In this document: piece after piece, positions 32,302 to 40,828 of the stretch
Position numbering within the stretch: position 1 is the first letter of the stretch
How the letters are laid out: every line of letters begins with the position of its first letter
DNA from: Candidatus Shapirobacteria bacterium CG_4_10_14_0_8_um_filter_39_15
Lineage (GTDB): Bacteria; Patescibacteriota; Microgenomatia; UM-FILTER-39-15
Direction: 5' to 3'
Assembly: GCA_002784465.1 (NCBI GenBank)
Contig: PFLE01000011.1
Coordinates: forward strand, 67,966-125,678
Length of the DNA stretch: 57,713 bases
The notes under the pieces: model-generated
Told to the model about the DNA's origin: nothing
The model's database searches: none
The model's input: only the letters and a program-made list of their open reading frames with translations
Position numbers and translations under genes: made by a program

Positions 32302-32742
32302 AACACATAAGCGCATTAATTATTCGTAAAATTTCCTTCCTTCTTTTGTTTTTTCAAATATGAAATAAAACTCCCGATCTGTTTTCCCAAAGAATCAAAT
32401 TTATTATTCAGATCGTCAAAGGTTTGTTTATTTATATATCCTAATGCCAAAGCAAAATACAGTTGACTTCGAACTTCTCCGGTAGATCCTTTTGCGATTA
32501 ATAAAAATCTTACAAATTCATTATTGTTTGATCTTTCGAATCCTTCTGCGATATTTGAGCTTATTGAAATTACCGCTCTTCTAATTTGATCCTTAAAAGA
32601 ATAATCTTTCTCAAACTTACCAGTACTGGATAATAAATAAACCTCTTTCCCGAGTTCGATTGACTCTTTCCAAATCGGCAATTCCTCGAATATTTTATAT
32701 TTCATTTTTTTAAATTTCGTAAATTCGTAATCCGTTAATATT
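32264..32742 (-). mobile_element. IVS-like cassette 1: four-helix-bundle gene between inverted octamer arrays
   Basis: A perfect 15-bp inverted repeat, AATATTAACGGATTA at 32264-32278 and its complement at 32728-32742, lies within larger octamer arrays (32262-32301 and 32713-32767) and encloses only the gene at 32316-32705. The 479-bp size, terminal inverted repeats and single four-helix-bundle ORF match the plan of intervening sequences in 23S rRNA genes of Leptospira and Coxiella, but here the host is a glycan operon. The stop of the upstream GT39 gene falls inside the right array. Mobility is inferred. Confidence 0.6.
32316..32705 (-). CDS. Four-helix-bundle protein (23S rRNA intervening-sequence type, IVP)
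   Basis: 129 residues, all-helical. The family core is F-x2-L-P-x-WK (FEELPIWKES), DQIRRAVISISSNIAEGFERS, FVRFLLIAKGSTGEVRSQLYFALALGYI and a last helix ending SFISYLKKQKKEG. This is TIGR02436-type, first known from ORFs in 23S rRNA intervening sequences and related in fold to DGR Avd proteins; the molecular role is unknown. No reverse transcriptase or template repeat is nearby, so a DGR is not supported. It is enclosed by inverted octamer arrays between two glycosyltransferase genes. Confidence 0.9.
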   Translation of the reverse strand: MKYKIFEELPIWKESIELGKEVYLLSSTGKFEKDYSFKDQIRRAVISISSNIAEGFERSNNNEFVRFLLIAKGSTGEVRSQLYFALALGYINKQTFDDLNNKFDSLGKQIGSFISYLKKQKKEGNFTNN

Positions 32743-32767
32743 TTAATTCTTTAATCCGCAATCCGTT
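32713..32767. repeat. Octamer array A2 (right arm of cassette 1)
   Basis: Units include AAATTCGT, AATCCGTT, AATATTTT, AATTCTTT, AATCCGC, AATCCGTT. The stop codon of the GT39 gene at 32766 falls at its outer edge. Confidence 0.8.
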
Positions 32768-34160
32768 AATTTTTCCTATATTCCCAAACAGGTATTTGAT
32801 TAAAACTTATTTCTTTGGTTTTATTATAACCATTTTTAGTTAGCCAGAATATAATCTTTTCTTCAGGGTCAAACAAGGGTTGTAAATATCGAATATAATA
32901 TATTGTTAAATTGATAAATTGCTTGCCCTGCGCTTGTCGAAGGGTTAGGTTATCAAAATCTTTGGAATCAACCATCCTGGCCCCCGGAGAAATTCCAATC
33001 AGCCTAACCTTGCCTGACGAATAATATTGCCAGGGCCAATTCGACGTCGATGATGGCAAAACTGCCACCGCATTTTTTTGTTGTTCAATAAAATATATTG
33101 TTCCCCGCCAGTCTTCCCGCCAGAAATAGGGATTGGAATAATACTGGTATAAAGAAAATACAGAAACCAGAATAATAAAACCAGCAAACATTTTAACGAT
33201 TCTATCACTTTTAATTGACATTAAACCCAAAACCAATAATAAATAAAAGGCCGGCAAGACAAAAAGTAGACGGAAGGGCTGAAAGTTGGGAAGACCAACT
33301 GACAACAGCAACGCAAGTGCAGTTGGGACGATTAACCATAAATTGATTAACAGGTCTTTTCTGAAAAGCCCTTTTAACAAAAGAAATCCGTAAACTAGAA
33401 ACAAGCATATTGCCGATAATTCATAAAGCGTTTTATCAAAGATCGTGATTCTCCCAATTATGAATTTTATAAATGTTAATGGCAAGGCCTTGATAAAGGA
33501 AGCGTTTACCAATATCCCCCATTGCGGCAGAATTGATACTGCTTCTTTACCAAAGGATATTTGTTTTATGAACATCGGCAACCAAGGAATAAACATTAAA
33601 AGGGAAACTGCCTGATATCTCAAGACATGATTATTTCTGTTCCGCCAAGAAATGATGCCTTGAACCAATAAAATAAAAATAGCAAAGTAGCTGGAGTAAA
33701 GAGCTAAAACAGTGGCAACTACGTAAAAAGTCCACTTCTTTTTTAGAAAAAAATACATTGACAAAGAAACCAACAAAGTAACCAAAGCATAAGGTCTAGC
33801 CTCTTGGGAATAATAAATATGAAACGGCGCTGTCGCCATCAACAACGCTACTATCTGTGCAATCCGCAATCCGTTAATCCGTAATCCGTAATCCGCAATT
33901 TTATAAACAACATAAATTGTGGCGGTTCCAAAGATAACTGATGGCAGGCGTAATATTATTTCGCTTGATCCAAGAAGGTGAACCCAACGCCACATAAATA
34001 TATGATATAAAGGAGGGTGAAAATCGCCTAACAGTTCGGAAAAAATATTAAAGAAACTACCTTGTGACGTTATCGCCTGAACTGCCTCATCAAGCCAAAG
34101 ACTTTGATTAAGATTTATCAATCTCAAGACTAATCCCAGTAACAATATTAAGATAATCAT
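32766..34160 (-). CDS. GT39-like membrane glycosyltransferase (4 of 7)
   Basis: 464 residues, GT-C fold with about ten membrane segments. The outer acidic motif is NQSLWLDEAVQAITSQGS, then GDFHPPLYHIFMWRW, wording typical of ArnT-like/DUF2029-type transferases in bacteria. Two repeats are read in frame: IADYGLRINGLRIAQ from the array at 33861-33896, placed in the cytoplasmic turn between membrane segments, and LTLRQAQGK from the REP hairpin at 32926-32944 in the C-terminal outer domain. Its stop codon lies in octamer array A2. Confidence 0.85.
   Translation of the reverse strand: MIILILLLGLVLRLINLNQSLWLDEAVQAITSQGSFFNIFSELLGDFHPPLYHIFMWRWVHLLGSSEIILRLPSVIFGTATIYVVYKIADYGLRINGLRIAQIVALLMATAPFHIYYSQEARPYALVTLLVSLSMYFFLKKKWTFYVVATVLALYSSYFAIFILLVQGIISWRNRNNHVLRYQAVSLLMFIPWLPMFIKQISFGKEAVSILPQWGILVNASFIKALPLTFIKFIIGRITIFDKTLYELSAICLFLVYGFLLLKGLFRKDLLINLWLIVPTALALLLSVGLPNFQPFRLLFVLPAFYLLLVLGLMSIKSDRIVKMFAGFIILVSVFSLYQYYSNPYFWREDWRGTIYFIEQQKNAVAVLPSSTSNWPWQYYSSGKVRLIGISPGARMVDSKDFDNLTLRQAQGKQFINLTIYYIRYLQPLFDPEEKIIFWLTKNGYNKTKEISFNQIPVWEYRKN
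32926..32944. repeat. REP-type hairpin in frame inside a GT39 gene
   Basis: CCCTGCGCTTGTCGAAGGG, with CCCT/AGGG stem and an 11-nt loop; read on the minus strand as TLRQAQG, a peptide I know as a recurrent repeat product in many environmental bacterial genomes. Confidence 0.65.
33861..33896. repeat. Heptamer/octamer array A3 inside a GT39 gene
   Basis: AATCCGC, AATCCGTT, AATCCGT, AATCCGT, AATCCGC: 36 bp, a multiple of three, read as DYGLRINGLRI. Confidence 0.8.
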
Positions 34161-35050
34161 TGATTAATAAGCTGTTTTAACAATCCGAGTTTTAATCCTA
34201 GTAGTAAATTAAAAAATATCGCCCATTTAATTAATTGAGCTTTGGTTTTTGAATAATTCTTCTCGCAAAATAAAAATAACGAATTAAAATTAAGAAACAA
34301 AAATTTATCAAGACCTTCTTTTTTTATTACCGGCTCAATGCTTTTTCGACCAAGATGAATAATTCTGGCGTCTGGAACAACAAACAATTTATAACCGGCT
34401 TTGTTTATTTGAAAACTCAAATCAACATCTTCGAAATAGATAGGAAATTTTTCGTCAAATCCGTCGATTTGTTTAAAGAGATTTTTTCTTATCATTAACG
34501 CTGCGCCAGGTATTTGCTCAACTTGTGAAACATTTGTATAGTCACTGACTGAAAATAAATAATTCGGAAATATTTTAGTAAATAATGTTCTTAAATATTT
34601 ATTATAATAAACCAACGCTCTTAGAGGGCTTGGAAATCTTAAAAAACACGGATCGATTTGATAAGAACCGTCTTCGTTCAAAAGCAATGGTGAAACAGCT
34701 CCCACCTCTTGATTGTGATCAAGAAAATCTATAAGTTTTTCCAAAGCCGATTCTTTAACAATCGTATCCGAGTTTAGAAAAAATAAATATTCTCCTTTTG
34801 CTATTTTAGCAGCCTGATTATTAGCTTTACTAAATCCCAGATTATTTTTATTAATAATCAGGTTAACGGCAGGAAATTCCTTCTTCACCATTTCCGCTGA
34901 TTTGTCTTGCGATCCATTATCCACCACAATTATTTCAAATTTTAAATTAAAAATTTCAAATTCCAAACTTTTAAGACAGTCCCTCAAAAGTTTGGCTGTG
35001 TTCCAGGAAAGAATAATAATCGAAACTCTTATTTTTTGAGTATTTTCCAT
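34157..35050 (-). CDS. GT2 family glycosyltransferase
   Basis: 297 residues, GT-A fold: VSIIILSWNTAKLLRDCL, IIVVDNGSQDKSAEMV, FFLNSDTIVKESA (metal site), and YFEDVDLSFQINKAGYKL. The segment LEFEIFNLKFEIIVV near residues 27-41 derives from five 7-bp units at 34936-34970, inserted between the first helix and the second strand. It overlaps the flippase gene by 22 bases and the GT39 gene by four. Confidence 0.9.
   Translation of the reverse strand: MENTQKIRVSIIILSWNTAKLLRDCLKSLEFEIFNLKFEIIVVDNGSQDKSAEMVKKEFPAVNLIINKNNLGFSKANNQAAKIAKGEYLFFLNSDTIVKESALEKLIDFLDHNQEVGAVSPLLLNEDGSYQIDPCFLRFPSPLRALVYYNKYLRTLFTKIFPNYLFSVSDYTNVSQVEQIPGAALMIRKNLFKQIDGFDEKFPIYFEDVDLSFQINKAGYKLFVVPDARIIHLGRKSIEPVIKKEGLDKFLFLNFNSLFLFCEKNYSKTKAQLIKWAIFFNLLLGLKLGLLKQLINQ
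34936..34970. repeat. Heptamer array F1 inside a GT2 gene
   Basis: CAAATTT, TAAATTA, AAAATTT, CAAATTC, CAAACTT: five units, read on the minus strand as SLEFEIFNLKFE. Confidence 0.7.
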
Positions 35051-36255
35051 ACGAAAAGATTATTAATTATTAATCCGGCAAATTCGCCCCCCACAACGGC
35101 CCAAGCTGCACCAATAATTGAAAACCGGGGGATTAAAAATAAACATAAAATTAGCGTAATCAAAAAATTAACCAAAGCCCAAGGTAAAAATCTCTTAAAT
35201 TGAGGTGAATTTTGAATAATGTTACCGGGCAAAACATTAACAAAAAAGAGAATTAAGGAGACACTTAAAATAGCTAAAACCGGTGCAGCCGCCATATAAC
35301 TTTGGCCATAAGTCAAACCGATAATCAGCTTTGAACCAATGATCAAAAACAAAGCAAACGGTAAAGAAAAAAGCAGTAAAATTCCCAGACCCTTTCGGTA
35401 GACCCTCTTTAATTTTTCTTTATCTTCTAAAAATAAACGAGCAGATAAAGGGAACAACGCCAAAGCTAAAGATTGAGGAACTAGAATAATTGCTTCAATA
35501 AACTTAAAAGCGCTCCCATAAAGTCCGGTATAATAATCCCCTTTTAATAAACCAACCAAAATTAGGGAAATCCGTAGATAAATTACAGCCAAAATCAGTA
35601 AAAAGGCAAAAGCCCAGGATTGGGAAAGGGATTTGCTAATAAACTTTTTGTCAATAATCCAACCCAATGGCAACCCCCAAGAACCGGCCTTAAAAAGAAA
35701 AACCAAGGTGACCACCGATTGTCCCAAAAAGCCGGTAAGAAAAATCACCGAAAGCGGCAACTTAAGTAAAACAAAAATTACGCCGAGAATAAAAATTAAT
35801 AACTGACCAGCGATAACAGCAAAAGACATATATTCCATCTTTTCCCGAGCGTTTAAAAAACTGCTTAATAGATAGGTAAAACTGTAAGGAAAAATAAAAA
35901 GTCCGAAGATACCCAAATAAAAGATTTGCTGGAGCGACTGTCCAAGAAAGATACCCAACAACAAAGCCCCAAAATAAGCGATCAGGGATAACAAAAATCT
36001 TAATGGTAGTAAACGAGCTAGATAAAAGGAAATTTTTTCCGGTTCCCGAGAGATGTCGCGTAAAACCAATCTTTCCAAACCAAAATCCGCAACCGGAATA
36101 AAATTATAAATAAAAGCGAGGGTAAAATTATAAATACCAAAAGTCGCTACTCCAAGATACCGGGCTAAAAAGATAAAATAGATAAACCCCAGAAGGCGGG
36201 CGCTGATTTGAGAAAAAGAAAGAAACAAGGTGTTGGCGGCAATTTTAGCAATCAT
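35029..36255 (-). CDS. Oligosaccharide flippase (Wzx-type, MOP superfamily)
   Basis: 408 residues with about twelve to fourteen membrane segments; N-terminus IAANTLFLSFSQISARLLGFIYFIFLARYLGVATFGIYNF is the polysaccharide biosynthesis protein (RfbX/Wzx) signature. It moves undecaprenyl-linked glycan across the membrane. It links the cytoplasmic GT2/GT4 enzymes with the outer GT39 and Wzy/WaaL enzymes of this operon. MurJ is less likely: it is usually longer, and this copy is in the glycan block, not the dcw cluster. Confidence 0.88.
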   Translation of the reverse strand: MIAKIAANTLFLSFSQISARLLGFIYFIFLARYLGVATFGIYNFTLAFIYNFIPVADFGLERLVLRDISREPEKISFYLARLLPLRFLLSLIAYFGALLLGIFLGQSLQQIFYLGIFGLFIFPYSFTYLLSSFLNAREKMEYMSFAVIAGQLLIFILGVIFVLLKLPLSVIFLTGFLGQSVVTLVFLFKAGSWGLPLGWIIDKKFISKSLSQSWAFAFLLILAVIYLRISLILVGLLKGDYYTGLYGSAFKFIEAIILVPQSLALALFPLSARLFLEDKEKLKRVYRKGLGILLLFSLPFALFLIIGSKLIIGLTYGQSYMAAAPVLAILSVSLILFFVNVLPGNIIQNSPQFKRFLPWALVNFLITLILCLFLIPRFSIIGAAWAVVGGEFAGLIINNLFVWKILKK

Positions 36256-36259
36256 TGAT

Positions 36260-37888
36260 CTATTTTACCCTAAATATACCAAAAGCGGGAGAGGTGTCCG
36301 GATAATTGATGGTTTTTTCAGGAGTGTTTTGGAAAATTTGGTAATCCTGAAATTTTGTTTTAAGATCTTCCGGCAAAGCTAAATGGCTTATTCCGTTTTG
36401 ATTTAAAAAGGAGGTTAAATCTAATTCCCCGCGTGGAATTGAGAAATACAGATTATTAAAAGCTTTGGTAAAAGTACTATTGCCGATCGTGATTGATGAT
36501 ATTTTATTACCTAGATATTTTTCATAATCGGTTCTTTGCCAAAACCTAAAATACGCCTGTGGATAATAACCATCCCAGATGATCAGCATTGACTGATCAT
36601 TTTTTTCTTTTTGAAAATCGGCTAGTTCTTTAAAACCATATTCAAAACTTCTTGCGGATTTAGCCGGATAAACCTGAAAATAGTTAAAAAGAAAACTGTA
36701 CGTGGAAAAAGCAAAAATTATTAACAACAAAACCGACAAAATAATTTTTAACTTCTTCTCAAATAGATGTAGAAATTCCATTATACCCAAAGCCGATAGG
36801 TAAGTTAAAAGCGGCAACATATAGGTCACCCGTAAAAGATAACCGGAACCGTCCTTAGTCAGAGCGGCCGGAATAGGAGTCACCAAAAACCAAAATAAAA
36901 ACATTTCTTTAGTCTTTTTTTCACCTCTGGTAAAAAGTATAAAAGCTCCATAAACTAAAAAGGGCAACAAAAAGGGATAAAGAACACCGAAACGGCCGGT
37001 GGAATGCCGCAAAATCGGATCACCTTTAAGAAATAGGAAATCCGGAGAAAAGAAAGAAAGATAGGTTCTGGTAAAAGAATTAATCACCGCTATCGGACGG
37101 TTATAAAATAACCGGCTAACCAATTCCGGATTAGAATTTAAAGAAAAAATTGTTGGACTTGAAAGGCGGGCTAAACCGCGGTCAACGTTTTCATTAGCGG
37201 TAACATTAACGTCTTTCCAAATCGCTAAATCGAAACCCCGATTACCCATTTTAAAAAGCATCAAACCAAAAAAAGTGATTAGAATTATCCCAATAATTAA
37301 AGCCGTCTTTTTAACTTTAACCGAAGTCGTCAGTTGCCAAATTTTAATGAAAACTAGAATCAAGACGAAAGGACCTATCAAAATCATTGATGCATAACAA
37401 TAGGCCGCTAAAAATAGAGGCATTAAAGACCATATGTAAGCTCTAATGGTTGTGGCTTTTAAATAAATCAACCAATGAATTCCAACCGCCAATAAAGACA
37501 AAATCACTCCGGTGTGTCCGATCCGGCTTATATGAATCCCCCAAGGTAAAAATGCGGCTAAAATTAGAGTTATTAAGGGAATTAATTGCCAATCTTTTTT
37601 CTTTTCAAAATTGATTTCTTTAGCCAACCAAAAAATAAGAAATAAAAGCAGGGTACCAAATAACACCGACGGTAATCTTACCCCTAAGGGTGTTAAATCC
37701 AAAAACCAAGTAAATCTCAATAATCTTAAAAAAAGAAGAGACGGTTCGAATAAATTACCGGAATCAAAAATACCGTTCGCTTCATCAACATAAAGAGACG
37801 GTATATTTAAATCTAGACGGTAAAATCTGATAAAAAAACCTGCTAAAATGATCAAAAATATAATAATCAATGTTAATTTTTTGTTCAT
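36260..37888 (-). CDS. GT39-like membrane glycosyltransferase (5 of 7)
   Basis: 542 residues, GT-C fold. Outer acidic motif NIPSLYVDEANGIFDSGNLF, then LDLTPLGVRLPSVLFGTLL. About eleven membrane segments, then a C-terminal outer domain (LIIWDGYYPQAYFRFWQRTDYEKYLG). It is four bases downstream of the flippase on the reverse reading and overlaps gene 6 of the set by four bases. Donor is probably a polyprenyl-phosphate sugar, such as the product of the GT2 at 54399-55352 (inference). Confidence 0.85.
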   Translation of the reverse strand: MNKKLTLIIIFLIILAGFFIRFYRLDLNIPSLYVDEANGIFDSGNLFEPSLLFLRLLRFTWFLDLTPLGVRLPSVLFGTLLLFLIFWLAKEINFEKKKDWQLIPLITLILAAFLPWGIHISRIGHTGVILSLLAVGIHWLIYLKATTIRAYIWSLMPLFLAAYCYASMILIGPFVLILVFIKIWQLTTSVKVKKTALIIGIILITFFGLMLFKMGNRGFDLAIWKDVNVTANENVDRGLARLSSPTIFSLNSNPELVSRLFYNRPIAVINSFTRTYLSFFSPDFLFLKGDPILRHSTGRFGVLYPFLLPFLVYGAFILFTRGEKKTKEMFLFWFLVTPIPAALTKDGSGYLLRVTYMLPLLTYLSALGIMEFLHLFEKKLKIILSVLLLIIFAFSTYSFLFNYFQVYPAKSARSFEYGFKELADFQKEKNDQSMLIIWDGYYPQAYFRFWQRTDYEKYLGNKISSITIGNSTFTKAFNNLYFSIPRGELDLTSFLNQNGISHLALPEDLKTKFQDYQIFQNTPEKTINYPDTSPAFGIFRVK

Positions 37889-39294
37889 GGTAAAAAGATA
37901 GATGAGTTTATACTAATAGGTTGTTTATTTTTTGGCTTTTCTTCCGGTAAATCTTGATAAAAAGCTTGTATTCCTTTCTTATGATACAAAACCTGAAAGA
38001 AATTATCACCACCGACGGCAAAAGCCACCTGTTTTGATACTCCCCAAATTTTATTTTCAATATTCTGATCATTTATAAATTCAAAATAACGGTCTTGGGG
38101 ATATTGGGGATAGTTACTAGTAAAATACTGATAAACTTTTTGAGCAATCCGTGAACGGTTAACCGTATAGTGCGTTTGATAAGTCAAAAGATTCATTGAT
38201 AAATTAAGAATTACAAAAAGAACCACGAAAAGAGAGGTTAACCAAGAACGTTTAACCGAACAAATTTCCGTCAGAAAAAAACTAAAACCAATCATCGGCA
38301 AAGTCAATTCTAAAGTAAATTTATGCAATGGTAAAAAAAGTACTGGTGATAATGAAAAAAGAAATATTCCCAAAGAAAGCAAGATTTTCCTAGCTTCTAT
38401 TTTCCTAAAATTAGTTATAAGTAAAATCGTAAAAGATGTTAGAGTACAACCAGTTAAACTTAAAACAATTTTTGACCAAAAAGGAAAATCCGAGAAAAAC
38501 CGAGGTAGAATCTTAAAACCGCCGGAAACATAATCAACCAGTAATTCCGGTGCGCCAAAAGACCATAGACTATACCAGAAAAAAGTATTTAAAAATTTCT
38601 TTAGTGAAAAATCCCAAAGATAACTATCCCCGCCTGTCTGACCAAAATAAATAAAACGAAAATAAAGATAGGGTAAAAGAATTAGCAATAACGGAATCAG
38701 TCTTTTTGGGCGGAAATGACCGTTAAACCAGTCAAACAAAATCAAGATTAAAGGTAAAACGATGGCAGTTTCTTTACATAACAAGGCCAGGATAAAAAAT
38801 AACGCCGTTAATAAATCTATTTTCCAGGAAGGTTTTTTAAAATAAGTCAGAACCGCTAATAAAACAAAAACCGTCATTAAAATTTCCTGAAAGGCCGACA
38901 AAAAATAAAGACGGGTAAAATGAGTCACTGAAAAAGAGTAAAAAAGTAAAGCTAAAAGAGATTGCTTCTGGTTATTGAAAACATGTTGAGCCAAACGATA
39001 AACAAGGAAGAGACTAAGTCCAAAAACCAAAAAAACAAAAATATAATATGGTAAGGTGTTTAAGCCGAATAACTTTTGGAAAACAAAGAAAAAAACTTGA
39101 GTCGAAAGAGGACGATAAAAAGCGGCAGAATGGTCATTTGGGAAAAAAGAGAAAAAACTCAAAAAATCACCAAAATTATTAATTTGAGAAATCCGCAAAT
39201 GAAACCAATCATCGCTGGAGAAAAAATTAACAAGAGCCGGAGAAAAAATTAATAATGAAAAAAAAATGATTAATAATGGCCAATACTTTTTCAT
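37885..39294 (-). CDS. GT39-like membrane glycosyltransferase (6 of 7)
   Basis: 469 residues from the ATG at 39294 (MKKYWPLLIIFFSLLIFSPALVNFFSSDDWFHLRI); a frame to 39327 adds eleven unlikely residues overlapping the neighbour. The acidic motif is SSDDWFHL in the first outer loop. The N-terminal half has PNDHSAAFYRPLSTQVFF, similar to the TMTC/DUF1736-like group. About eleven membrane segments. A TATAAT box lies six bases upstream of the ATG, so it may also be expressed on its own. Confidence 0.83.
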   Translation of the reverse strand: MKKYWPLLIIFFSLLIFSPALVNFFSSDDWFHLRISQINNFGDFLSFFSFFPNDHSAAFYRPLSTQVFFFVFQKLFGLNTLPYYIFVFLVFGLSLFLVYRLAQHVFNNQKQSLLALLFYSFSVTHFTRLYFLSAFQEILMTVFVLLAVLTYFKKPSWKIDLLTALFFILALLCKETAIVLPLILILFDWFNGHFRPKRLIPLLLILLPYLYFRFIYFGQTGGDSYLWDFSLKKFLNTFFWYSLWSFGAPELLVDYVSGGFKILPRFFSDFPFWSKIVLSLTGCTLTSFTILLITNFRKIEARKILLSLGIFLFSLSPVLFLPLHKFTLELTLPMIGFSFFLTEICSVKRSWLTSLFVVLFVILNLSMNLLTYQTHYTVNRSRIAQKVYQYFTSNYPQYPQDRYFEFINDQNIENKIWGVSKQVAFAVGGDNFFQVLYHKKGIQAFYQDLPEEKPKNKQPISINSSIFLP

Positions 39295-39300
39295 TATTAA

Positions 39301-39306
39301 ATTATA
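39301..39306 (-). promoter_or_regulatory. Possible internal -10 box with leaderless spacing
   Basis: TATAAT on the minus strand, six bases before the ATG at 39294. The region is AT-rich, so chance is not excluded. Confidence 0.3.
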
Positions 39307-40828
39307 ATATACCCCACGAATAAACACTAACCGGCCAATAACGGGGTTGCACTGAATATAATCTATCTACTTCCAGTTCCTTTTTTAAATTTTTATGGCT
39401 AAATTCCCTTATATCTTCCGGCACCTGATCATCCCAACTATCCAAAACTAATATACCCTTGGGATATCGTTTAATTATCCCATTAAGGCTCTCGAGATTA
39501 TTAACTATTTTAGCTCCCGAAAAAGTTTCGATTGTTTCGATATCAACTTTTCTTAAAATATAATCTAATTTCCCTTCTCCCAAATACCAAACAGGTAAAT
39601 CACTCCAGTTTGTAATCAGTACTGCTTTGGGGTTATCTTTCATTGTGTTTTCAACAAATCCATAAACCTTTTTCCAATCGACCTCCGGGATTTCCTGCAT
39701 ATCCGCGTTAAGCGAATATTCTTTTTGTGGCGAAAAAGAAATCTTATTAGACTTCCATAATGAAAAAACGACGACAAAAATCAGGATACCAGATACCAGA
39801 TACTGGATATTAGATGCTGGCCCCTGAACCCTTTTCCTAATATCAAATATCAAATATCCAATATCCATCATTCCATAGCTTGCCAACAAAATAATAAAAC
39901 CAAAAATAGGATAGAGATAGCGGGTGAACGGTTGAAAAAGAAAATAAGAAACAATCGGTGCTTGAATTAAGAAAATAAGCAAAAACATAGTAAGTTTTTG
40001 ATATTCTTTTTGCCAAAATAGGAATAATCCGCCAACAAAAGACAAAAAACAAAATGGTAAATAATTATGGGTCATAAAAACACGATAATAAAACAAATTA
40101 TTGGTTCTCCCGATTGAAGACAATATAGAAAAAATTTGAACTTTAAAAATTAAACCAAATAATACTAACAAAAATATCCCTAAAAACATCCATTTTTTTC
40201 CAAACCATGAAGCTTTAAAGATTAATAGATAGATAAAACCGGAGAAAAAAATGGTAAGACCTAAACCATGCATCAACGATGCGAAAACACTACACCCTAA
40301 AAAACCCAAAAAATAACGCCAATTGAATATTTTTTCTTTAGTCAACCTATAAATAAAATAAAACCCTAAAAGATAAAAAAATTGTAAAGCCTGATAGGGT
40401 CTTGCCTGACGGGAAAAGAGAATTTCGATATTCATAAAGGTTATAAAAAAGGTACTTAATAATCCCACCCTCCGGTTAAAAATTTCCTTTCCCAATAAAT
40501 AAATGACTAAAATCGTCAAAACACCAAAAAATACCGAAGGCAAGCGAATAGCAAATTCGTTTAAACCAAAAATACAAGCGGAGAGAGCACTTATCCAATA
40601 TTGCAACCATTGATAAACTCCGGTTGAATAACCATTGGTCAAAGCCGGTTGGCCTCTTTCTAAAATCGCTCGAACAAAAATAGCCACATGATTTTCATCG
40701 GTCCAGAATGAATAATTATTATCCAGTCCATAAATTCGATAATAGAAACCGAGAATTAAAAGAAAAAACAAAATGATATTGGATACTAGATATTTGATAT
40801 TGGATATTGAATCATGAATATTAGTCAT
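39302..40828 (-). CDS. GT39-like membrane glycosyltransferase (7 of 7)
   Basis: 508 residues, GT-C fold. Acidic motif NNYSFWTDENHVAIFVRAI; then STGVYQWLQYWISAL and FSRQARPYQALQFFY. Residues 5-17 (HDSISNIKYLVSN) are encoded by the left heptamer arm of cassette 2, and the start ATG overlaps the four-helix-bundle stop (ATGA), so it is translationally coupled to that gene. A further 81-bp inverted pair of heptamer arrays lies in frame at 39785-39865, read as DIGYLIFDIRKR...SNIQYLVSG, in a loop between late membrane segments. Confidence 0.85.
   Translation of the reverse strand: MTNIHDSISNIKYLVSNIILFFLLILGFYYRIYGLDNNYSFWTDENHVAIFVRAILERGQPALTNGYSTGVYQWLQYWISALSACIFGLNEFAIRLPSVFFGVLTILVIYLLGKEIFNRRVGLLSTFFITFMNIEILFSRQARPYQALQFFYLLGFYFIYRLTKEKIFNWRYFLGFLGCSVFASLMHGLGLTIFFSGFIYLLIFKASWFGKKWMFLGIFLLVLFGLIFKVQIFSILSSIGRTNNLFYYRVFMTHNYLPFCFLSFVGGLFLFWQKEYQKLTMFLLIFLIQAPIVSYFLFQPFTRYLYPIFGFIILLASYGMMDIGYLIFDIRKRVQGPASNIQYLVSGILIFVVVFSLWKSNKISFSPQKEYSLNADMQEIPEVDWKKVYGFVENTMKDNPKAVLITNWSDLPVWYLGEGKLDYILRKVDIETIETFSGAKIVNNLESLNGIIKRYPKGILVLDSWDDQVPEDIREFSHKNLKKELEVDRLYSVQPRYWPVSVYSWGIL
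39785..39865. repeat. ORF-less inverted heptamer pair inside a GT39 gene
   Basis: GATACCA, GATACCA, GATACTG, GATATTA, GATGCTG (39785-39819), an 18-base spacer, then TAATATC, AAATATC, AAATATC, CAATATC (39838-39865). The two arrays are inverted like the arms of cassette 2 but enclose no gene. The total is 81 bp, a multiple of three, and the frame stays open. Confidence 0.8.
40775..40809. repeat. Heptamer array B2 (left arm of cassette 2)
   Basis: GATATTG, GATACTA, GATATTT, GATATTG, GATATTG: five units without a gap. Confidence 0.85.

Noticed and set aside
40825-40828. Alternative genetic code with TGA as glycine
   Set aside because: TGA ends the four-helix-bundle gene in an ATGA coupling overlap, and core genes contain no in-frame TGA.
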